From Liolophura sinensis (Eukaryota > Mollusca > Polyplacophora > Chitonida > Chitonidae), in the NCBI RefSeq assembly GCF_032854445.1, contig NC_088299.1:15431608-15495607 (forward strand): DNA of 64,000 nt. The letters run 5' to 3'. A model generated the notes under the pieces. That model saw nothing but the letters and a program-made list of their open reading frames with translations. It was not told the DNA's origin and searched no databases. Below are positions 1 to 11,200 of the stretch, one piece after another. A program made the position numbers and the translations under genes. Each line of letters opens with the position of its first letter. Position 1 is the first letter of the stretch.

Positions 1-56
1 TATGTTCATACTTCAGTCTTGAAAACCATATACTGATTCCTGGTTTTAAACATGTT

Positions 57-124
57 CTCGCCACGATATGGCTGAAATATTGCCGATGTGGCGTAAAGCC
101 ATAATCATTCATTCATTCATTCAA
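57..124 (+). repeat. SINE 3' fragment, CATT-tail family
   Basis: This fragment carries GCTGAAATATTGCCGATGTG followed by GGCGTAAAGCC and ends in a (CATT)n tail. The same module recurs at 628-765 and, diverged, at 34441-34505. It shares its layout (GAAATATT, then GGCGTAAA, then ATCA plus a short-repeat tail) with the AAATAAAT-tailed SINE family elsewhere in the window. I infer that both use a related conserved 3' domain. Confidence 0.6.
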
Positions 125-295
125 CTTCCGTCTCAAGGCGCCCTAAATGTTAAATGCCTATTTTTTTTTTGAAATGTTAACATTTTAGACAAAAAATTTA
201 AGGGGTGATTATTTGGACACGGTGTTTATGTTGCGATATTGATGTGACCCTTTCTCGGGTAATTGAACAAATGCTTGGATGTATTTTATATATAG

Positions 296-475
296 GAGTC
301 TCTCACCAATGCGGTCGCTGTGAGTCCACCTCATGCTCGCTTCCTCACCGGCCGTAAGTGGGAAGGTCTGCAGCAACCTGCGGATAGTCGTGGGTTTCGC
401 CCCATCATAATGCTGGCCGCTGTGGTATAAGTGAGATATTCTTGAGTACGACGCAGAAAACCAATCAATCAAATC
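296..475 (+). repeat. SINE, AAATAAAT-tail family
   Basis: A long copy read on the plus strand. It contains the GGCCGTAAGTGGGAAGGTCT block, the CCTGCGGAT(G)GTCGTGGGTTT block, the CATAATGCTGGCCGC block, and the 3' module TATAAGTGAGATATTCTTGAG, ending in CAATCAATCAAAT. A poly-G run at 513-529 lies downstream. The open frame read through this segment on the minus strand is antisense SINE, not a gene. Confidence 0.75.
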
Positions 476-627
476 CACCAGATCTAGTGTACTGTGAACG
501 TTTAGACGGAGGAGTGGGGGGGGGGGGGGGATTTTTCCATTGACAGTTTCCCCCAATGTGACATTCAAATCAAAATGCATGGCTTAAGTGCAGTCTAAAT
601 AGACATGTGTATACAAGCCGTCAATAA

Positions 628-765
628 TGTATCGCCAGGACATAGCTGAAATGCTGCCGATGTGGCGTTAAGCTATAAACATTTATTCATTCCTAACAAT
701 GTATCGCCAGGACATGGCTGAAACGCTGCCGATGTGGCGTTAAGCTATAAACATTCTTTCATTCT
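628..765 (+). repeat. Two tandem SINE 3' tails, CATT family
   Basis: Two nearly identical units of about 65 bp, each with TATCGCCAGGACATRGCTGA, TGCCGATGTGGCGTTAAGC and a short CATTC tail. The head-to-tail arrangement suggests local duplication or insertion of one copy into the tail of another. Confidence 0.6.
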
Positions 766-1304
766 TAATGTCTTACAAAAACCAAAGTAGTTTTATATGA
801 TAACGTAAAAACGCCTGCAAGGAATGTTCTAGATGGATGAATTGAATCAGTATCCTATTTGTGTACCATCCTATTTCACAAGTTGTCCTTAATTAAAATA
901 TGTATGCCATGCAGCAGAGCTTTGCAGCTGCTCGTATACCCAACGTGACGATCTGATTCAACACGATGAGGTGCGGCGAGTTTTGTATGAAGAAACAATC
1001 GGTCGTGTCTCGTGTACACCTAAAGATCCTCAGTTCTCCTTGTAGGTGCACTGAGTACACAAAGTAACCACAGCAAACTAATAAAGCGTATCAGTCATGT
1101 GGCAGTTCGTGTCTAATTTCGACATCATTACGTCACAACAAACCAGAAAGCAGGACTGGAGACACATTACGCCTAATGCTTAGATATTTTAGTACCTACC
1201 CTGCAGCTACACTTTTATCTCAAACCACAGTTATTCTCGTACATCTTTTACTTCATGCGTCATCAGCTGTCTCTAGGCTTTAGACATATCAGCGTTGTTG
1301 GTTA
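766..1304. other. Intergenic, no gene seen
   Basis: Unique-looking sequence with no long open frame and no recognisable repeat. Confidence 0.5.
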
Positions 1305-1535
1305 TCATCACGCATACACTGTGGTCACACCGTCCCGCATGCATTGCAGTCACACCGTCACACATGAATTGCAGTCACATCGTCACGCATACACTGCAGT
1401 CACACCGTCACACATGCGTTGCAGTCACATCGTCACGCATACACTGCAGACACACCGTCACGCATACACTGAAGTCTCACCGTCACGTATACGTTGTACT
1501 CACTTATACATTGTAGTCAGAACGTCACGTATGTT
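1305..1535. repeat. Minisatellite, 25-bp unit
   Basis: About nine diverged units built on CGTCACGCATACACTGCAGT plus CACAC. The array decays towards 1535 into the adjoining 17-bp array. The open frames through it (peptides rich in H, T and S) follow from the repeat and are not treated as genes. Confidence 0.8.
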
Positions 1536-1555
1536 GTCACAAGCGTATTGTCTTC

Positions 1556-2575
1556 ACCACTGTGTTGAGGTCACCAGTGTATTGTCTTCAATACAACAAT
1601 ACAGTGAACACAGTGTATTGTCGTCACCAGCGTGTGTTGTCGTCATCAGTGTATTGTGAGGAGTTCACTGTCGTCACCAGTGTATTTTCGTCACCAGTGT
1701 GTATTGCCGTCACGAGAGCATTGTCAGGAGTTTATTGTCATCACCATTGTATTTTCGTCAGCAGTGTATTTTCGTCAGCAGTGTATTTTCGTCAGTGTAT
1801 TGTCGTCAGCACTGTATTGTCGTCACCAATGTGTTGCCGTCAACATTGTACTGTGAGGAGTGCATTGCCGTCACCAGTGTATTGTCAGGGGTTCGTTGCC
1901 GTCACTACTATATTGTGGTGGCCAGTGTATTGTCTTTACCACTGTATTGTGGTCACCAGTGTATTATCACTAGCGTATTGCCGTCACCAGTGTGTTGTCA
2001 TTAGTGCATTGTCGTCACAAGTGTATTGTTAGGAGTGCATTGCCGTCACCAGTGTATTGTCAGGAGTGCATTGCCGCCACCAGTATATTGTCATCACCAA
2101 CGTATTTTCGTGCACCAGTGTATTGTCGTCACTACTGTATTGCCGTCACCACTGTATTGCCGTCAACATTGTATTGTTAGGAGTACATTGCCGTCAGCAG
2201 TGTATTGTCACTAACGTATAGCCATCACCAGTGTAGTGTCAGGAATTCATTGTCGTCACCAGTGTATTGTCACGAGTTCCTTGTCGTCACCAGTGTATTT
2301 TCTTCACCACTGTACTGTCGTCACCAGTGTTTTGTCAAAAGAGCATTGCCGTCACCAGTGTATTGTCATTAGTGCATTGTCGTCACCAGTGTATTGCCGC
2401 CATAAGTGTATTATCAGGAGTTCCTTGCCGTCACCAGTGTATTGTCGTCACCAGTGTATTGCCGTCACAAGTATATTGTCAGGAGTTTATTGCCGTCACC
2501 AATGTATTGTGAGGAGTGCATTGTCGGCAATAGCGTATTGTCGTCACCAGTGTATTTTCGTCACCAGAACATTAT
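1556..2575. repeat. Minisatellite, 17-bp unit
   Basis: About 1 kb of diverged copies of CGTCACCAGTGTATTGT, interspersed with an AGGAGTKCATTGC variant. The unit is stop-poor and 17 is not a multiple of 3, so each plus-strand frame stays open and gives the same peptide vocabulary (CRHQC-type words). No coding claim is made. Confidence 0.85.
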
Positions 2576-2599
2576 CTCAAAGTCATAAAGCTAAACAAC

Positions 2600-4992
2600 A
2601 AATCATTTGTTACGTGATTGTGGGCGTTTATTTCAGAAAATGAAAACAGGTGCACTTACGCAGTTTTGTCCCTGACAATTTTTACGTTTAGGTTTGGCTG
2701 TTGACCACAATTCTTGGGAAGTGCATTATGGAATGTGCACTGATACACACAGAGCTATGTACATCAGAAATGCGTGGTTTATTGCAGAAATAAACACTGC
2801 TGATATGGTCCAAGAAAACAATACATGTAGCTACATGAATGGTAATGTTTGTCATGGTGTGTCCGATGACAGCTTCATTTCTTCTTTTTTTTCCTTTATG
2901 TAATCGACCTGTGAGTGAAAATCATCTGAATTCGTGGATATAGAAAAAATAAACAAGTTATCCTTACTTTGTCAATTAAAAAAAGTTTGATTTCCTCCAA
3001 GACCTTGGATTTAATATCAATGATAGACATTCGGTACGTTGTTCGGTACGCCACATTACAGTTCAGAACAAAATATTTACTTTATTCCTTTTTCGTTTAA
3101 GGATCACATTGTGTTCTGTCAAATATCACTTGTATAATACCGAATAAATGTTCAAGGATAAGGAAACATAAAAATCATGCCAAAGTCAGATGATTGAGCT
3201 TCAAACTTATTTCCAAATATGGTCTTCAATATTTTCTAGAATTTTTTCCTATAAGAGGGTATTTAAACATACTTTTGTATGGTGGGTATTTCGGATCACC
3301 TTTTGGTATTTATGGTTGTTGCATACCAGTGTTTTAAATAATAATGTGATGCATTTCTAGTAATTTTTTTTTAATGTATGTAAATTTGTTGTTTACATCC
3401 AAACATTTGAATTAAATCTAAATTATGATAATATTTATGAATATATCAAAACATAAATATGATTGAAATCCAGGCTGAACACATTTGTTTGCTGAAAAGA
3501 CTAAACTCTAGTGCAAATATATTTATTAAACATGTGTTACATTCTTTTGTATAACATTATTACACAAAGACTATATACACCAAAAGGTGGTCCCAAACAG
3601 GCACCATGCAAACATTATTTTGAAGTGTTTTTCTCTTTAAAGAAAAATCGAAAGAAAAATATTAAAGAGCACACATATGAATATTTCGCGTTCTTTCATC
3701 TGAACTTTATGTATTCTTTTATTTCTCTACCTTTAAAGTCAGTCCAATGTGACAGAAGCACATCTGTAAAAATAACTGTGGTTAGTTTTGTAAAATGTCC
3801 CTTGTACAAAAATAAATGGTGTCAATTATATGAATCGTGGTTAGCTTTACATAATGTACAACCTGTGGTACAGACTGTGGTAACCAGTCAGGTCACATCT
3901 TTATCACCCCCTATAAATAATCCTAAGAGTAAGCAGAAGAACAATGTCCTGCACCAAATAGTATTTTGTCAGAAGCCAGCTCTATGGTACAGGGCAAAGC
4001 TTCCATGTAGATAACATTGTACCTATTTTTGTAATTTGAACAATTGGATGAATTGACATCATGTCCTGTGGCTGCTTAAAAATTATTTCCAGGCTTGATG
4101 TAATAGAGCATTTAATGTGAGTATAGCCATTGTATAGATATGCTATTTTTTATTTTCCTATTATTATATTTTTATCGGTTTTACTCCAGGAGTCGTCAGT
4201 TACATCAGTGAAAGTCCATCACAGAGGCGTGGTGACAATGGTGTTAGTTGGGAATATACAATACATTTCATATACACCTATCTACCGACCTTTCTATCAG
4301 CAATATCATTTTATACATACGCACAGATCTAGTTTAAAAATTTCAGATTTGTTGAATTTGGCCAATAATTTGAAAAAATGTTGTCCGTAATGCAAGTAAA
4401 AAGACTTGAGTAGTTAAAATATGGCTACGTCATGCTCGTCTAACAGTTATGGTACAGAAATATTTCCAGCCCAAATAGAACACGACAAAGAAAATCCATT
4501 TTGTCAAGCTTTTTTGATAGTGAAAGTGATTCAGACGTTACGAAAGATAAATTTCTGAACACATTACAAGTATGTTAAGAATACTTTTAAGAGAAACGTT
4601 ACCAAGGCACAAATATAACACACAACACACTTGGACATCTGCATGCTATGGTAACAGTGCTCCAATTGAAATGTAGATATGAACTGTACTTAAAACAATC
4701 AAGGTATAAAACTATGTTTTTGTGGAATATTATGCTTACACTGAATTAGAAAAGAACTGTTACGTGAACACTGTAAAGTACGAGCACACCTGTAAATGAG
4801 TTACATCTCTCACCAGTACGATTTTTAAATACAGGACCTACCCTTACATCATTTTCGTAAAACGGGTTTCAAGGATAGAAACAAAACAATGAAGTGTCTT
4901 GTAACCAATTCTTAAAACAGTTTGAGCAGAAACCTTAACATTTGTGACAAGCGTATTTGTTGGTCGCAGTGCCACAGAGTAATCTGAATGGT
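2600..4992. other. AT-rich 3' flank of alkaline phosphatase gene
   Basis: This region directly follows the phosphatase stop codon on the minus strand, is AT-rich and shows no SINE copy, which would suit a long 3' UTR. Minus-strand AATAAA hexamers occur at 4149-4154, 3718-3723, 3522-3527, 3081-3086 and 2779-2784. Sequence alone does not show which is used. A plus-strand open frame at 3511-4014 has biased K/F/Y-rich composition and no recognisable domain; I regard it as chance. Confidence 0.4.
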
Positions 4993-5267
4993 CTACACTA
5001 GTAAAAACACCAAGATACCAAGTAACTCCAGGACACTCAGAGACAGCCTCAAAGGATTTTGTCCACTCGGGACAGGTTTTGCTTTGCAGTGGTCTTTATT
5101 TTCACCTACGCACGAGGCATAGGCCATCACGTGAGCTATATAATTCTGCTCCTGGACTCCGTGGAAAAGATGTGCCATTGGCCCCGTAGCATAGACAGCC
5201 ACATCCTCCGCTCCATGGGTTTCCCATTTCATCGGCACGGCGCTCTGTTGTATGTAGTCAATGTCGT
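4993..5267 (-). CDS. Alkaline phosphatase exon 10 (terminal)
   Basis: Encodes residues 453-542 and the stop TAG. It carries [20 protein letters not shown] with zinc-ligand His469, then [20 protein letters not shown] typical of the family. Cys504 and Cys512 are in the usual C-terminal region. A PSG stretch is followed by a leucine-rich tail consistent with GPI attachment. The acceptor is TTGCAG before ACGACATTGAC. Confidence 0.95.
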
Positions 5268-8200
5268 CTGCAACAAAAACATCGACACCTGAATGAGGAT
5301 TTAGCGATATATAAGCACTTGGTATTGTATCCAATCAATTAGTGAACAGTTTTAGCCATTACATCGGAAGAAATCTGCTGTCAATTTGATTTATTTATTT
5401 GATCGGTGTTTTACGCCGTACTCAAGAAACCTGGCAGAGCCCGGGGGAAACCCACGACCACCCACAGGTTCTGGCAGACCTTCCCACTTACGGCCAAATC
5501 TGCTGTCAAAGAGACACAGCTATAATGTTCTGGATCTGGACAGACTTGACACTGGACACACATTATGCGTGGTGACTACTGAAAGCATAACTTTAACACA
5601 GATACGCAGAGTTCACTGTAAATTGCATAACAGTCAATTAGAAGCGGTAGCGGACTTGGACACTGCCACAACACGTCTGTGTTGTATCTAGTGATAAACT
5701 GAACTCAGATACAGAAAGCATTCATTATTAATACTGCTATAGTTGGTAGTAATAAACAGGTGACGATGATACGTTTCTTCAAAATTTTATTCCGTATGCC
5801 CTGCATGGGCTATAGTTTCCTCTCCTATAGTCTATTCAGTACCAAAGGAAACGCAATTTCGAAAGAATTGAATGTCATTATAGTTCATGCGTGTTGGTGA
5901 CCGTACTAAACATTTACACAACGCGCATGCAAGTTATACTGAGAAGACTTTTCACGATGAAGGGTATCTCCTTTGACGGAATTTGGGCCACTGACGGCTC
6001 TTTTAATGTACGTATATTTGAAAAGCCACTTTTGTGCTCTCAAATTGACAGTTTCGTCGAATAAATAAGTGATTAAAGGAAAACTCATATTTTTTGATTT
6101 CATTTTGAAAACTGGGCAAGGTGGAGTGGCTTTTCATCTGCTGTTCTGTATATTTGACTATACACATGTACGTTATTCTTGTTTGTATATTGTTTTTTTG
6201 TGTTTTGTTGCTAATCTAAGAATCAGGCTGTGCCTAGCTAAGTACATTAACCTCGCGGGTCTTCCTCACGGATCTTTTACGTCGAGCTCATGAATAATCC
6301 TTTTGTAGGCCTATCGTTGCCTCCAGGTTAAAAAGTAAAGCTAACTTGAAACACAAACATACCTCACCACGTACCAAACACACCTCACCACGTACAAAAC
6401 ACACCTCACTAAGTACTAAACACACCTCACCACGTACCAAACACACCTCACCACGTACAAAAAAAAATCGCTTGATTTAAGGCCGCATCAAGCGACCTTA
6501 CAGGGCAAAGGTCAGAGATCTGCACTGAAACCGTCTTGGTTTCTTAGTCAACGAATGCCTGGGATTTTCATGTCACAAATTATTCTATTAGATATTGAAA
6601 CATAGAATTTAAAGAACTGGCATTACTGGATATTATTTAAAACTCCCCCACCCTCCCGTCTTCCACGCTGCACCTGCCAGATCAGTAAACCTGTCCCACA
6701 CTTACGTATGTCGACTCCAGTCAGGTTCTCCCTGGGGTGGGTTGCATTGTGGCCGGGCCCATTGCCGTAGAGAAGGGTAGTAGCAGGTTTGTTATCACTT
6801 GGAGGTTCGTCAGGCTGATTCCCGAAGTAATCGGTTAGTCCTTTAAAGGTGAAGTCAGTTCATGTACACATTTACTTTGTTCCATATGTGTTCAATTTCA
6901 TGCTTAATAAGGACAATTTCACTTTTCTTCACCAACGAACGTTACTCACCAATGCAACATACTGAACTGTCATTCTCTTAATGACAGCATATATCGGCAC
7001 TCATACATGAAATTCTGTCGTTTCAGATCAGGTTATAGGAGCGGACTAAATGACCAGGGCGGAAACCTTCGGCCACCACTGAACACAGAGAGTATTTCTG
7101 ATGGCATACTAACAATGCAAATAGCTGTATCAGTGGCTCCTGTGAACTCTCTGTTATATTTTGTCAGTGGGAATGAATGAGTATATGAGTTTTCTTAATG
7201 TCATATTAGTCAAATTTCAGCCATAGGGTAGTATGAATCTAGATTCCTGACAAATACTTTTTATTTATAGGTCTTTGGCCTAACTGATCTGCTACCAACA
7301 TTTCTTCACTGGAATTTGGTTTAAACAGGTACTAAAGAACTTTTCACCTATGCATGAAGGAAACCACAACAGCCGAAGTAAATCATTGCCCTTCGCCTGG
7401 GACCTCACAAACTTTCCGACTATAAGCCGCGGCATAACGATCGAGAAATGGATTCGAACCTGCGATTTCATTGGCCTATCGGTTGCGATGAGATCTACCC
7501 TTTAGCTGACTGACCAATCAACTTAAGAGTATGATAAACTCACCTAATATGTCATTGCCACGTGATGGGTATCCACCAATCACAAACACGTGAGAGTGAT
7601 CGGCCGTGACGACGATGAGGGTGTCTTTCTCATTGGTCATATTAAACGCGGTCTCCACAGTTGTGTCAAACGCCACCACTTCGTGAAGTGCTCGCTTCCC
7701 CTTGCTGTCATGGTGGGCGTGGTCGATTCTCCCACCTAATGATAGAGAATTGTCGCATAAGTTCAATCACTGTTTCTACTGGTGCGAAAAAAATTTTTCA
7801 TTTCTAACTGCTCTTTAACGTTATACTAACACAACGTTTCGCTTTATGCGTTGTATTAAGCTAACGACCGTTAGCAAACTGACATGTGCCACATTGGCGG
7901 AAGGATAGTTGCCTCCACTGAACTTCATATCAGGTAACACGTGAGAGAATGGTCAATGGAAAACCAGGGAAATAGGCAAATCCTGGAAATTTCTTTTGGC
8001 CTTCATAATAAATGTAGCACAATTGTGATATTTCATACCGAGCATTCAACAAATAATCTGGAAGGTACGATCTCACCAGTTATTCATTTATCTGATTAGT
8101 GTTATACGTCCTACTCAGTGATATTTCACTTACACAACGGCAGCTACTATTATGCTAGGAAGAAACCGGACATAGCCCGGAGAAAACTCACGAACGTCCG

Positions 8201-11200
8201 CGGGTATACCTCACCGATAAGATCATTGGCATATAACAGACACTATTCACTGTGTATGGCAGGACTGTTTGTTTTACACACATTCTTGTACAAAGTATTT
8301 ATTTACTTTGTTAACGCCATACTCAAGAATTTCCACTTATACGTTGGCGCTTAGTATTATGGCCGAAGAGAACCGGGGTACCCGGGGAAAACCAATGACC
8401 TTTGGTGAGTTTAATAACGAACTTCCCACGTGTGACGTGCTGACATGCGCACCATATTCGTGGAAGACAAATAATCTTCAACGAGTGCTACACTGCGCAA
8501 ACGGCCACTTAAGCGTCGTCGACCGGTTAATGTCACCAAAGTCCCACAAACAGCGAGGGGTCACGTTTCTACAAAGGGTCCAAGGTCGGGTTCGAACCAG
8601 CACCTTGTGTGTCCTAGAGAACATTTAACCACGAGACCAACTCCCGCCTCGAAAGCAAGATGCCTATAAAATCTTCATATGTATGCTGGTGGTTATCTGT
8701 ACCACCGGGGTTTCAAGAATCAGTGCCACAGGAATATACACCGTAGTGTAAAAAATTTATTTTCGCCAACCAAATAAAATTTTCTCGTACCTGTACTATT
8801 TGTAGTGTTAATGCGACTCTAAAGCTTAAAAGTTATGATGCTATCCCTTTTTTTATTTATTTAATATTTGATTTGTGCTTTACGCCGTCCTCAGGACTAT
8901 TTCACTTATACATCGGCGGCCAGCAGGTTTGAGGAAACTGGACAGACCCTGAGGGAACACGTTTTATAAAGGAACTTTATTACCGACTTTGAGCGGTAAC
9001 ACAGACGATGCTTTTACTGAAAGGTGATTATATGAGCTATTCTAAAATATCTAAACAATTCTAATGGATATGAGATGATCGAATTCAGTGAGAAAACCTC
9101 CCCCCAGGCTTTCTAGGATACACATTTCCAGTTCCACTTTTCATTTTGCATTTTCCTGATATAACTTCATTATATATATTGATTTATTTATTTGGTGTTT
9201 TACGCCCTACTCAAGAATATTTCACTTATACGACGTATAAGCATTATGGTAGGTGGAAACCAGGCAGAGCCCGGGGGAAACCCACGACCGTACGTGGAAA
9301 GGTCTGTCAGTATCCTGCGGATGGTCGTGGGTTTCCCCACGAGAGGAAGCCAGCATGAGCTGGGAGAGGAAGCCAGCATGAGCTGGACTTGAACTCGGGC
9401 TAATCAACTGAGCCACTGCGGCCCCTATTTATAATGATATTTACGATACTAATAACGATTAGGTACACCCGTTGAACACATTTCCAAATGGTTTCCTCGT
9501 CAGTAAGAGTTTGGCGGCGGCAACATGTGCAGTACATTGCCTGTTAAACTGGTTGTTCATATACCATAGTGCCGATCGAGAAGTAGGAGTAGTCCACACG
9601 AACGTTTCTGAGATAGGCCTGTAAATGTCTTTGTTTTGTTCTGACATTAAGCAGACTACAGGTAAGAGCTACAAGGCTCAATGACCTTTCAAAGGAGAGC
9701 CAAATTATACAGTCCCAAGCACGTTGTAATCAAAACAGTTGCACCAAGATTGCACGGAAAACAGCAACAAGGTGAAATATCCAACGCTTCGTTAAGACTG
9801 CACCATGTTGCTGCATACGACACCAAGAGCTGAGGTCATAGTCTAAATACTGCCCACATGTTACAAAACAGTTATATTGTCACTTTGCACGCTTTTACCT
9901 TCAACTAGCAAAAAATAGCCTTTAGTGTTTTTCCGTAGGACTTTGATAGCCAGTTCTGTCATTTCCGCTAAAGAAGGTTGCCCGGAGTCACTCTTGTCTC
10001 TCTCGAGCTCATAAGGCATGTGACTCGTTGCAAATAACCCTAAAAAAGGAAGAAACCATTTAAATTATCAGTGCGCAGTTTCACAAACATGTCGTACATG
10101 TACGATAATCGCAAATACAGGACAATGGTACGGTAATAGTGACGTAAAAACAATCGTACGACAATGCGGATGGTCGTGGGTTTCCCCCGGGCTCTGCCCG
10201 GTTTCCTCCATCCATAATGCTGCAATAAGTGAAATATGCATAAGTACGGCGTAAAAACACCAACCAAATAAATAAATAAATATCGTACGACACATGTACG
10301 ATTAAAATGCCGTACTCCTCTTTGTGAAAGAGGGCTCAAGGGCGGAGATCGGTAGTCCTTGAGCAAATGAGCGATACACGTGCGTTCCATGACAACGTTA
10401 TGTCTTTACTGGTAGTCGCTGGAAGTTGTGCGCATCCTAATTCTACGTGGACGTCGTGCAACAGTTTCAGATCCCGATAAATGCGCCCGACACTTCGGTA
10501 TTAAAGTGCTAATCCAGCAAATTTAGATGCAAATTTAGATCTCTTTAAAGAAAGAGAGTGAGATTTATGGTTCTCAACGTGAACAGGTTAAAAACTTGAT
10601 TTTGTCTAATTTCCTCTATAATTTCCGTAGGTACTTGTGAATGACGTACAGGTAGCATGTAGACATCTGTCATCGTTAGGTTTATTATAAGCAGTGGAAA
10701 CAATGTAAATTTTGTGCTGAAAAAAACGACCGTTTGCAGTAAATTTTTCAACGTTAAGACCAATTCTTGGGAAATGTGTTACCTACGATGGTTATCCGTC
10801 AAAAACCATATAATTAAAGACATACAGCATGGAGAGCAAGGCCAGAGCAAACGACGACAGTGTGGTAGCTGGCAAAAAGTCATACGTAACCGGTGAAATA
10901 TTACAACTTGTCAATTTACCTCAGTGAGGGTTTTATTCTAACTGTTCATGTAAATGCATAAATAGTAGCAATTTACACGTCCTCTAGAAACATGGCGTAA
11001 GCAGAATTGCGTAAAAAATTGCAGTGATGTTAACTGCAATTCATTACACGTTACTGGTCTATAATTACTCAAAATGCTGTGTTGTCGTTACATTTAACAT
11101 ACAATAATACAAGGCCCATGCAAGCCTCAGAAAAAGAGGATATTATTCATAGATATTGCCCTAGTGAAGAAATCCAACTACAAAAAACATTGCCCACCTA

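Noticed and set aside
1305..2575. CRISPR-like array
   Set aside because: Short direct repeats without unique spacers of constant length, in an animal genome with spliced genes; an ordinary minisatellite.
3511..4014. 167-codon plus-strand open frame
   Set aside because: Opposite the phosphatase 3' flank, AT-driven K/F/Y-rich composition, no domain, no splice-linked partner.
8585..8650. tRNA gene on the minus strand
   Set aside because: A- and B-box-like sequences are present, but the acceptor stem does not pair and it is collinear with a SINE body; treated as a SINE head.
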